DNA from: Alistipes sp. CAG:514
GTDB lineage: Bacteria > Bacteroidota > Bacteroidia > Bacteroidales > UBA932
Reading direction: 5' to 3'
DNA: 17,086 nt
NCBI GenBank assembly: GCA_000431015.1
Contig: HF986065.1
Coordinates: forward strand, 1-17,086
The notes under the pieces are model-generated. The model ran no database searches. It had not been told where the DNA came from and saw only the letters and a list, made by a program, of their open reading frames with translations. The translations under genes and the position numbers were made by a program. Below are positions 1 through 6,877 of this stretch, one piece after another (the stretch's first letter is position 1; the number at the start of each line of letters is the position of its first letter).

Positions 1-5
1 CCCCC

Positions 6-28
6 CCCGCCGCTGGCGGGATTTATTC
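6..28 (+). terminator. Rho-independent terminator of an upstream off-window gene
   Basis: A perfect 6-bp stem (CCCGCC at 6-11, GGCGGG at 15-20) closes a GCT loop and is followed by the T-rich ATTTATTC. This has the form of an intrinsic terminator for a plus-strand gene lying left of the window. The stem sits in a run of C that is cut by the window edge, so the full stem may be longer. Confidence 0.5.
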
Positions 29-58
29 ATTGGATTATTTTCGCTATATTTCCTCTAA

Positions 59-409
59 AAAACTGTTTCTTTCTTATGTGACAGGCGTAAAAATCGTAGA
101 TTTTTATGTAAGTTTGCTGAATCGAGGTCGGAGAAGGATGCGGGATTCTGCAGGCTGGAGAGAGCGATGCGTGTCAGCGGCCTTGACGACAAGGAGATGG
201 ATAACTATTTCATCGCTATGATGACAGGAAAAGAGATGCGTCCGTCCATAGAAGGATCCGGGCAGCAAGGCTACCACGAGGGCATCAAGGCTGGATCCGG
301 GCAAAGCCGGGCCGAGGGGCTTAAGCAAGGGTTGGAGAAAGGACTTGGGCAAATCGGGATTGCCGCAGGTCTGTCGTTGGAAAAGATTGAGTCCATCAGG
401 CATAGATAG
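59..409 (+). pseudogene. C-terminal remnant of an Rpn / PD-(D/E)XK nuclease-family gene
   Basis: The frame is open from just after a stop at 56-58 to the stop at 407-409, but its first ATG is at 167, so only a tail survives. The tail reads GLDDKEMDNYFIAMMTGKEM, then a region rich in Glu, Gly and Lys with repeats of the EG/KG type (EGLKQGLEKGLG), then GIAAGLSLEKIESI. This layout (helical linker, EGxxEGxxxG low-complexity stretch, terminal GLSxEEI helix) is typical of the C-terminus of Rpn-type recombination-promoting nucleases and related PDDEXK transposase-like proteins of Bacteroidetes. The nuclease core with its catalytic residues is absent. I infer a decayed fragment; a short independent gene from the ATG at 167 (80 aa) cannot be excluded. 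Confidence 0.45.
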
Positions 410-446
410 ACAATCGTCTCGATTCTACTGATAAAGTAATGCAATT

Positions 447-1454
447 ATGGCAGCGAACACATTTGATGACTATGGCAAAGTGCAGGCGATCGACCTGCTT
501 TTCAAGGACAGCGGTTTCAGGCGGGAGGATGGGAACGGATTCGAACCGGCTGCAGGAAGCCTTGTGCGTATGGCGTCGAGGGTCTTTGTGGAGGGGATAG
601 ACTTCGACCTGACATATTTCCCGCTCAAGCATCTCGGCTACAAGTCGGTGGTCGCGGTGGCGGGGGAGAACTATGCCGGGATGGCTCATCCGAGGCTTCT
701 GAGCGTCAGGCTGGGTGTCTCCGCCAAACTGGATTTCAGCCACATCAAGGATCTTTGGACGGGCGTGGTGACCGCCGCTAAGGAGCATGGATTCAAATCA
801 TTGGATTTGGATCTCGTCCCGTCTCCCAACGGACTGGTCATCAGTGTCACTGCAGCGGGGGAGGAGCTGAAACTGACCCGCGGACGGACGGTGAAGCCTC
901 GGAGCATGGATCTCGTCTGTGTGTCCGGGAGTCTGGGAGCGGCCTTCCTGGGTCAGCAGATTCTTGAGCGGGGCAAGCGTGATTTCGACAGGAATGATGC
1001 CGCGCAGCCGGACTTGGAGAAGTACAAGATGCTGATCGGCAGCTATCTCAAGCCGGAGCTGAATGCTTCGGTGGTCTCCCGGCTGGAGGAGGCGCAGATC
1101 TATCCGTCCAATGGCTACCTTGTCTCGCATGGCCTTTCTGACGCGGTGAAAAGGCTCGCCAGAGAGTCCGGTCTCGGGGTGAAGATCTATGCCGACAAGA
1201 TTCCGTTCGAGGGCAACAGCTTTTCCTCCGGCAAGGAACTGGACATCGACCCGATCTCCGCCGCCATGAACGGAGGCGATGATTTCCGGCTACTGTTCAC
1301 GATCCCGATCCTTTCCGCCGAGAAGTTCCGCCGTGATTTCCAGACATTTGACATCATCGGCCACCTTGCCCAGCCGGAAGTCGGCACCGTCCTTGTGGCC
1401 CCGGACGGTCTGGAGCATCCTATCCTCGCCCAGGGATGGAAGGACGTGGAGTAG
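447..1454 (+). CDS. ThiL-family (thiamine-monophosphate kinase-like) protein, probably not catalytically active
   Basis: A 335-residue protein of the length and fold order of ThiL, the PurM-like ATP-dependent kinase that makes thiamine diphosphate from thiamine monophosphate in the cytoplasm. Family marks are GIDFDLTYFPLKHLGYKS (residues 50-67), the ISVTAAGE strand (132-139), DLVCVSGSLGAAFLGQQILE (155-174), and NGGDDFRLLFTI near 276-287. Several Mg/ATP-binding acids are changed: the GDDAA loop is replaced by GFEPAAG (31-37), STD becomes ASR (43-45), LSD becomes AGE (72-74) and SDG becomes SHG (227-229, His228). Asp122, matching the GGD motif, is kept. It is first in a run with a TPR-HTH regulator 4 bases downstream and a TlpA-like lipoprotein. 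I see family membership clearly; loss of activity is inferred from residues. It may bind nucleotide or a thiamine-like ligand without catalysis. Confidence 0.8.
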   Translation: MAANTFDDYGKVQAIDLLFKDSGFRREDGNGFEPAAGSLVRMASRVFVEGIDFDLTYFPLKHLGYKSVVAVAGENYAGMAHPRLLSVRLGVSAKLDFSHIKDLWTGVVTAAKEHGFKSLDLDLVPSPNGLVISVTAAGEELKLTRGRTVKPRSMDLVCVSGSLGAAFLGQQILERGKRDFDRNDAAQPDLEKYKMLIGSYLKPELNASVVSRLEEAQIYPSNGYLVSHGLSDAVKRLARESGLGVKIYADKIPFEGNSFSSGKELDIDPISAAMNGGDDFRLLFTIPILSAEKFRRDFQTFDIIGHLAQPEVGTVLVAPDGLEHPILAQGWKDVE

Positions 1455-1458
1455 GCCG

Positions 1459-2331
1459 ATGAAAACAACCAACATCACAGTCATTGCCGCGGCGCTATTG
1501 CTGATCCTGTCCTCTTGCGACACGGATCTGTTCAGGCAGATGGACAGGGCGCTGGACGAGGTGGAGAACGGGATGGGCTATGTCAACACCTTGGAGACCA
1601 GGGATGTGCGGAAGATGGCGGACTGGTTCGAGAGGCGGGGTGATGACTCCCGGAAGGGGAGGGCGCTCTACTGCCTCGGGCGCAACCAGTTCAATGACGG
1701 GGATTTCCCGGCAGCCATCGTCACCTACACGAAGGCTCTGGAGCATTCTGTCAAGGCGGCGGACACCTTGCGGGTGGCAAGAATATGTCAGGACATGGCC
1801 CGCACGTGCAACGCCTCCGGGAACTCCACCGACGAAATGATGTACCTTGCCCGCGCCGCGGAGGCCTACAAGGTGGTCGGATTCCAGCGGGAATCCCAGC
1901 AGGCCTTGTTGGAGATAGGTCAGGCGGAATCCGGATTAGGAAGGTACGATGCCGCCGAGAGCATATTCAAAAGCGTCCTTTTCGATGCCCACGAGATGCG
2001 GGACACCCTTCTGGAGGCTCGCTGCCTTGAGTCGTACGCCGCCCTTGCGATGAGCAGGGACACGCTGGATCCGGCGCTTGCCATCGACCTTCTCGGACGA
2101 GCCGCCTGCGAGCTGTCTTTCCCGCTCAGCTGCGCCGACAAGGGTATTCTGGCCTACGCCTATGCGGTGGCTGGCAGGCCGGGCGAGTCCCGGAAGTGGC
2201 TTTCGGAAGCCCGTTCCGCCGCCGGGGCTGCCGCCCGGCCCCCCGGCGGGAACCGCCGAGACTGCCGCCGAGACCGCCGACGTGAACTTCAGGGAGTACC
2301 AGATCGCAGCCCGTTCCGGCGACTCCGCTAA
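1459..2331 (+). CDS. TPR lipoprotein, N-terminal part of a frameshifted TPR-HTH regulator
   Basis: The start at 1459 lies 4 bases after the ThiL-like stop and gives a lipoprotein signal: MKTTNITVIA, a hydrophobic core and the lipobox LSSC with Cys20. Residues about 64-250 are helical repeats of TPR type; GRALYCLGRNQFNDGDFPAA (68-87) is the clearest. Homologous sequence stops at residue 260-262, at the six-C run 2239-2244. After that the frame reads Arg-rich nonsense to a stop at 2329-2331. Removing one C joins this frame to the one continuing at 2240 and gives a 532-residue protein with TPRs, one membrane helix and a cytoplasmic HTH. That layout is common in Bacteroidetes membrane-bound regulators. 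As drawn, the product would be a 290-residue TPR lipoprotein. Sequencing error, true mutation and frameshifting are all possible. Confidence 0.75.
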   Translation: MKTTNITVIAAALLLILSSCDTDLFRQMDRALDEVENGMGYVNTLETRDVRKMADWFERRGDDSRKGRALYCLGRNQFNDGDFPAAIVTYTKALEHSVKAADTLRVARICQDMARTCNASGNSTDEMMYLARAAEAYKVVGFQRESQQALLEIGQAESGLGRYDAAESIFKSVLFDAHEMRDTLLEARCLESYAALAMSRDTLDPALAIDLLGRAACELSFPLSCADKGILAYAYAVAGRPGESRKWLSEARSAAGAAARPPGGNRRDCRRDRRRELQGVPDRSPFRRLR

Positions 2332-3058
2332 AGCCCTGGCGGCCTTGGAGAAGGTCTTGGAATATGCCAACAGAACGCAGTCGGAGGCTCTTTCGGAGAC
2401 CGTGGCCGCAAGCCAGCGCGACTATATTCAAGGACAGGCCGAGGCTGGCATGGTGAGGCTTCGGGCCGCCCGTCTGAAGCTTTGGGTGCTGGCTCTCGGA
2501 GCGTTGCTCGCCCTTGCCGCCGCTGCCGCCGTCTACTTTGTCCGTAAGGCGGAGGCAAAACGGAAGCTTGAGGCGGAAAGGCTTGAGACAGAGAAATTCA
2601 TGAATATCGCCGAAGACCTTCAGTCCCGTCTCTCCAGGCCGGTCTCCAAGTCTGGCCATAGGGAGATGGACCGCTTCAATGTCCTTGAGCGCCTCTGCGA
2701 GCAGTACTATGTCCACGAAGGCACGGACAACCTCCAGCCGAAGATCCTCAAGGAGGTCAAATCCATCGTAGAGGGGTTCCGCAGTGACAAAAAAGTTCAG
2801 AAGGGTCTTGAGAATATGCTCGATCAGGTGATGGATGGCGTGATGACCCGCCTCCGCGCTGAGTTCCCGTCGTGGAAAGAAGATGATTTCCTGCTTTTCT
2901 GCTTCACCGCCGCCGGGTTCTCCAGTACGACAATCTCGGCCTTGATGGGCAAGGACAAGAGCGTGATCTACAACCGTGTCTGGCGCCTAAAAGGCCGCAT
3001 CTCGGCTTCGGACTCTCCGCAGAAAGAGTTCTTCCTCAGCGCCTTGGACAAGAAATAA
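2240..3058 (+). CDS. Membrane segment and HTH domain, C-terminal part of the frameshifted TPR-HTH regulator
   Basis: In this frame, meaningful protein begins at the C run. ETADVNFREYQIAARSGDSA and the next helices finish the TPR region. A single membrane helix follows (LWVLALGALLALAAAAAVYF, about 2486-2545), then a charged coiled coil (RKAEAKRKLEAERLETEKF). The end is an HTH domain of LuxR-like type: WKEDDFLLFCFTAAGFSSTT then ISALMGKDKSVIYNRVWRLK (about 2873-2995). The expected role is to pass a periplasmic TPR signal to DNA. No convincing start lies at 2240. The frame's upstream ATG (2078) would add out-of-frame residues, and the first later ATG is 2450 (MVRLRAARLK), which would give a shorter membrane-HTH protein if used. 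The stop is 8 bases before the lipoprotein gene at 3067, so the two are likely co-transcribed. Confidence 0.75.
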   Translation, partial: PPAGTAETAAETADVNFREYQIAARSGDSAKALAALEKVLEYANRTQSEALSETVAASQRDYIQGQAEAGMVRLRAARLKLWVLALGALLALAAAAAVYFVRKAEAKRKLEAERLETEKFMNIAEDLQSRLSRPVSKSGHREMDRFNVLERLCEQYYVHEGTDNLQPKILKEVKSIVEGFRSDKKVQKGLENMLDQVMDGVMTRLRAEFPSWKEDDFLLFCFTAAGFSSTTISALMGKDKSVIYNRVWRLKGRISASDSPQKEFFLSALDKK

Positions 3059-3066
3059 TAATCCTT

Positions 3067-4272
3067 ATGAATATGAAAGTTTTGAAAACAGTAGCGGTGA
3101 TTGCCGCGATCGTTGTGTCGGCGGGCTGCTCCAGGCAGGCAGTAGGAGTGGATGAGTATCTTATCAAAGGAGTGGTCAGGAATATTCCCGACAGCACGGT
3201 CATTAGTCTTATGAGGAGCGATGGCCGGTTGGCGGTCCGCGTGGCCCAGGACACGGTCATCGGCGGTCGTTTCGAATTCCGGGACACGATCTCAGGCGGA
3301 GCTGTTCAGTTCGGGCTGTGCTCGTTCGGCAAGGGCTTCCCTAATAATATACTCCCGGTCTGGGTGAAACCGGGCGTGAAGGTCACGGTCACGGGTGATG
3401 ACAACCTGCTGCTGACGTGGAGGGTAAAGAGCCGTCTTCCGGAGCAGAAGACCGAGAATGATTTTCTGGCAGTCCAGTTTCCGGAAAAGAGGGAGTCTCA
3501 GGTCTACGCCGTTGAAGAGGCTGACATGTTGAGGGAACTCAGGGATCTAGGCGGTGAGGAAAGACGGGCCGCATGGAGGAAAGTGGATTCACTCAGAAGG
3601 CTTTGCAAGCCGCTGGACAGCATCGCCAACCATAAGGTTCTTGAATATATGAGGACGGCTCCTGTCACGACGAAATGGCTTGATGAGCTGGCTTTGCATG
3701 CCATGATGCTAAGTGGCGGCTACGGCAAGGCAGATTCGGCTCTGGTCTACGAGCTTTATTCCAGACTTACTCCGGAAGATCTGAAGACAAGGCAGGGAGA
3801 GGTGATCTCCGCGACCTTGAGTCCGAGGAAGGTTGTCCGGGTAGGTGACGATCTCGTGGACGGCGACCTTTATGACACGGACGGCAATGTGCATCATCTG
3901 TCCGAGTTTTCCGGTAAGTACATCCTTCTGGATTTCTGGAGTGTGGGCTGCGGGCCGTGTATGGAATCCATTCCGGAGGGCAATGAGCTTGCAAGGGAGT
4001 TCGCTGACAGGCTGGCGTTTGTCCGACTGAGTGTGGATGGCGAGAAAACCTGGAAAATAGTCTTGAAGAAAGTCTTGAAGGAGGAAAAGTCGGATTGTGT
4101 CGAGTGGAATGAATTCAAGCCTATGGGCGCGGGCCTTTCCGCCTCCTATCAGGTAAACGGCATCCCGCATTTCGTCCTGATCTCCCCGGAAGCCAAGGTC
4201 ATCGACATCTGGACCGGCTACGGCAAAGGCTCCCTCCGCTCCAGGCTCCTCCGCCATCTCGGCTCAGAATAA
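3067..4272 (+). CDS. Thioredoxin-fold (TlpA/AhpC-TSA) lipoprotein with N-terminal DUF4369-like domain
   Basis: A 401-residue exported lipoprotein: MNMKVLKTVAVIAAIVVSAG with lipobox Cys21. Residues about 30-115 form the beta-rich DUF4369-like domain (YLIKGVVRNIPDSTVISLMR). A helical linker spans about 140-240. The C-terminal thioredoxin fold has the redox motif FWSVGCGPCMESIP with Cys295 and Cys298, and the cis-proline loop NGIPHFVLIS (Pro367). Such proteins act as periplasmic thiol-disulfide oxidoreductases, often as reductants for exported or surface proteins. The substrate cannot be told. It is the last gene of the run starting at 447. The start is fixed by the signal peptide. The start context, ATGAATATGAAA, recurs at two other exported-protein genes in this window. 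Confidence 0.85.
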   Translation: MNMKVLKTVAVIAAIVVSAGCSRQAVGVDEYLIKGVVRNIPDSTVISLMRSDGRLAVRVAQDTVIGGRFEFRDTISGGAVQFGLCSFGKGFPNNILPVWVKPGVKVTVTGDDNLLLTWRVKSRLPEQKTENDFLAVQFPEKRESQVYAVEEADMLRELRDLGGEERRAAWRKVDSLRRLCKPLDSIANHKVLEYMRTAPVTTKWLDELALHAMMLSGGYGKADSALVYELYSRLTPEDLKTRQGEVISATLSPRKVVRVGDDLVDGDLYDTDGNVHHLSEFSGKYILLDFWSVGCGPCMESIPEGNELAREFADRLAFVRLSVDGEKTWKIVLKKVLKEEKSDCVEWNEFKPMGAGLSASYQVNGIPHFVLISPEAKVIDIWTGYGKGSLRSRLLRHLGSE

Positions 4273-4276
4273 CACC

Positions 4277-4356
4277 GGCGACAGTTTTAGGCGTTATTGT
4301 TCCCCAAGGGTGCCGATGTACACTCTGTGGCGACAGTTTTAAGCGTTATTGTTCCC
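4277..4356. repeat. Two 28-bp direct repeats, 52-bp period
   Basis: Copies lie at 4277-4304 and 4329-4356. Each starts GGCGACAGTTTTA, continues with GCGTTATTGTTCCC, and they differ at one base (G or A after TTTTA). They sit just after the lipoprotein stop, between convergent operons. Two copies with different intervening sequence is too few for CRISPR. Multiple similar copies near an end are a known feature of IS21-type elements, so these may be a left-over element end. That is a guess; no transposase gene is nearby. Confidence 0.7.
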
Positions 4357-4389
4357 GGAGGTGACGGGGCTATAAATGCTGTAAATTGA

Positions 4390-4430
4390 ACAGGCTCAGT
4401 GACCAGAGGAATTCCGGTCGCTGAGCCTGT
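4390..4430. terminator. Hairpin terminator, probably for the minus-strand operon and perhaps both strands
   Basis: A 15-bp stem (4390-4404 with 4416-4430, one T-G pair in place of a Watson-Crick pair) encloses an 11-base loop, AGAGGAATTCC. Read on the minus strand, it is followed by TTCAATTTAC, a fair U-rich tail, and it lies about 20 bases after the peptidase stop. On the plus strand the tail is poor, so termination of the 447-4272 run here is less certain. Confidence 0.65.
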
Positions 4431-4451
4431 CGAGGTGGTTGGGTGACGGGC

Positions 4452-6851
4452 CTAGTCGTTGTTCATCTGCGTGATGTCCGGCTTCCAGCGCTCGGAGTCG
4501 CCGATCAGCCACTCGGCGTAGTAGTCGGCCATGCGCCAGAAGAAATATTCATTCATGTCGCCGAAGCCGTGGCGCTGGCCCGGGAGGATGAGCATGTCGA
4601 AACGCTTGTTGGCGCGGATCAGGGCGTTGACCACGCGGATGGTGTTGGCCGGGTGGACGTTGTTGTCGATGTCGCCGTGCACCAGCATCAGATGGCCTTT
4701 CAGGTTGGATGCGATCTCCGGATTGGTCTGGATGCTGTAGACGAAGGTCGTGTCGCCCTTGTCGATCTTCTCCAGGACACCGTGATGCTGCTCGCTCCAC
4801 CAGCGGTTGTAGATGCTGTTGTCGTGGTTGCCGGCGCAGGAGACAGCCGCCTTGAAGAAATCAGGATATTTCAGAATGGCCGCCGTGCTCATGAATCCGC
4901 CGCCCGAATGGCCGTGGATGCCTACCCTGTCAAGATCGATGAACGGATGTCTCGCACCGAGCTGCTGGATGGCATATTTCTGATCCTCAAGACCATAGTC
5001 GCGCAGGTTGCCGTAGCCGTAGTTGTGGTACCACTTCGAGCGGTTCGGGTGTCCGCCGCGGTTGCCGACCGTGATCACGATCATTCCGATCTGGGCGAGT
5101 CTGTCGGTGCGGGTGAAGCCCCTGCTCCAGGAGATGTTGTTCGCCTCCACCTGAGGGCCCGGATAAACATAGTCGCAGATCGGATAGACCTTCGTGGAGT
5201 CAAAGTCGTAAGGCTTGTACATCGCTCCGTAGAGGTCGGTGACACCGTCGGCGGCCTTCACCTTGAATCTTTCCGGGAACTTGTAGCCGGCCTCGAACAG
5301 CAGGCTGAGGTCGGCGGTCTCCAGATCGGCGATCCGCTTGCCCGTCGCCGAGAACAGGGCCACGGCAGGTGTCCAGTCCACTCTCGAATAGTTGGCCACA
5401 AAGAACTTGGCGTCGTCGCTCGCCGTCGAGAGAACGTCCATGTCGTTCATGTCCAGCTGCTGGAGAGCGCCGCCCGTGAGCGGAACCCTGAACGTGTGCA
5501 TCTGGTAAGGATTCTCGTCCTTGTTGACTCCGCATGCGCTCAGCAGGATGTAGCCCTCCTTCTCGTTCACCCCGAGGATGTCCTCTACATGGAACGCCCC
5601 TTCGGTCAGATTCCTGACCAGCGTGCCGTCGCTGTTGTAGAGGTAGATGTTCGCCCATCCGTTGCGCTCGGACCAGTGGAGGATCTGCTTTCCGCCACCG
5701 ATCAGGAACGGAGCGCGGTACTCCACGTAGGTCCTTTCCCTTTCGGAGATGATGGTCTTGGTGGAGTCGGAGTCAACGTCCACCCGGCAGAGATCAAGCC
5801 TCTTGAGGTCACGGCTCTGGCGCACCATGTAGAACCCGGTGTTGTCGCCAAGCCACTCGTTCTTCCAGTAGTCCAGGTAGTTGTCCTTGGCCGTTCTCCT
5901 CGCGCCTTGCAGTGACACCTCCTGATCCTTGAACGCCTGGCTCTTTATCTCCTTGAAGGAGGCTCCATCGCGCGAGCCGTTCATCGTGAACAGGTAAAGG
6001 TAGCCCTTCGGTCCCGGCTCCCCTGGCATCTGGTACTTGTAGGTCTCCAGTTTAGGGCGCTTGTCACTTACAGAATTGATGACCCACAGATCATCGAGTT
6101 TCCTTGTGTCCCACTTCATCGTGGCGAAACGCTTCGAGTCCGGAGACCAGACAAGCTCGCCCGGATAGTGCCTCTTGGTGGAGTCGGCCTCGGTGTCGCC
6201 GGAGTAGTTGCCGTAGCCGTAGCCGAACTGGCGGATGCCGTCCGTGGTCAGACGATGCTCCACGATGGTGCTGTCCTTCTCGTCCTTGGCCGCCTTGCGA
6301 AGGCTTGTGGAGTCCATCACCCAAAGGTTGGAACCCTTGGCGAAGACTCCGAACTCACCGTTAGGGGCGACGGAGGCCCAGCGAGGGTACTTGTCCTTCT
6401 CCCTGGCCACGGTGTCAAGCCTGGCGGTGGCGATCTCGTAGCGGAAACAGGTCGTGTCCCTGTCGTTCTTGAGGCCGGAGATGATGCTGAAAGTGAACTC
6501 CTTGTCATCCTTCAACCTTAAATCTCTGATAGGAATATGCTTGGCCTCGAACGGGTAGCGGACGAACTCGGTCACCTGCATCGCGAGCCTGTCCATGTCG
6601 AACACCTCGGTCCTGGTGCCCTTGACAGGATCCACAATGTAGTAGCGGGTTCCCTGTGGAGTCCTCCAACTGTACCAGAATTTGTCGCTGTCCCTGAACC
6701 AGTTAGGGGTAATCTGCGTGGAGAACACCATCTGATTTACCTTCTTGGCCGAGAATCTCTCGGCGAGGGCGTAGTTGGCTTTCTGCGTCTGCGCGAAACC
6801 CGGCGCGCAAAGGAGCAGCGCCGCGCAGGCAAGTACGAAATTTTTCCTCAT
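4452..6851 (-). CDS. Exported S9 (DPP IV-like) serine peptidase lacking the Glu-Glu anchor motif
   Basis: A 799-residue protein when started at 6851, where MRKNFVLACAALLLCAPGFA forms a signal peptide; an upstream in-frame ATG at 6881 would bury it. Residues about 80-500 are a DPPIV_N-type beta-propeller; about 550-799 are the alpha/beta hydrolase domain. The catalytic triad is readable: GIHGHSGGGFMS (Ser about 649), VHGDIDNNVHP (Asp about 729) and GQRHGFGD (His about 761). The oxyanion Tyr lies in YVYPGPQ. The S9B family removes short peptides from N-termini in the periplasm or at the surface. The propeller stretch where DPP IV has DW-x-YEEE reads IRQFGYGYGNYSGDTEADS (about 206-224), so the Glu pair that holds the substrate amine seems absent and specificity may differ. 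It lies 26 bases after the GH2 stop, in the same operon. Confidence 0.88.
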   Translation of the reverse strand: MRKNFVLACAALLLCAPGFAQTQKANYALAERFSAKKVNQMVFSTQITPNWFRDSDKFWYSWRTPQGTRYYIVDPVKGTRTEVFDMDRLAMQVTEFVRYPFEAKHIPIRDLRLKDDKEFTFSIISGLKNDRDTTCFRYEIATARLDTVAREKDKYPRWASVAPNGEFGVFAKGSNLWVMDSTSLRKAAKDEKDSTIVEHRLTTDGIRQFGYGYGNYSGDTEADSTKRHYPGELVWSPDSKRFATMKWDTRKLDDLWVINSVSDKRPKLETYKYQMPGEPGPKGYLYLFTMNGSRDGASFKEIKSQAFKDQEVSLQGARRTAKDNYLDYWKNEWLGDNTGFYMVRQSRDLKRLDLCRVDVDSDSTKTIISERERTYVEYRAPFLIGGGKQILHWSERNGWANIYLYNSDGTLVRNLTEGAFHVEDILGVNEKEGYILLSACGVNKDENPYQMHTFRVPLTGGALQQLDMNDMDVLSTASDDAKFFVANYSRVDWTPAVALFSATGKRIADLETADLSLLFEAGYKFPERFKVKAADGVTDLYGAMYKPYDFDSTKVYPICDYVYPGPQVEANNISWSRGFTRTDRLAQIGMIVITVGNRGGHPNRSKWYHNYGYGNLRDYGLEDQKYAIQQLGARHPFIDLDRVGIHGHSGGGFMSTAAILKYPDFFKAAVSCAGNHDNSIYNRWWSEQHHGVLEKIDKGDTTFVYSIQTNPEIASNLKGHLMLVHGDIDNNVHPANTIRVVNALIRANKRFDMLILPGQRHGFGDMNEYFFWRMADYYAEWLIGDSERWKPDITQMNND

Positions 6852-6877
6852 AAATATTAATGAATATGTTTGTTCAG

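Noticed and set aside
22..52. Promoter TTTA-N19-TATATTTC before the Rpn remnant
   Set aside because: Both boxes have one mismatch, the region is AT-rich, and no intact gene follows closely.
4277..4356. CRISPR array
   Set aside because: Only two copies, spacer of 24 bases, no further repeats and no cas genes.
4443..5915. Plus-strand open frame of 490 codons opposite the S9 peptidase
   Set aside because: Composition is Val/Asp/Leu/Arg-rich without any domain, and it lies wholly antisense to a gene with an intact triad and signal peptide. GC-rich codon use produces such antisense frames.
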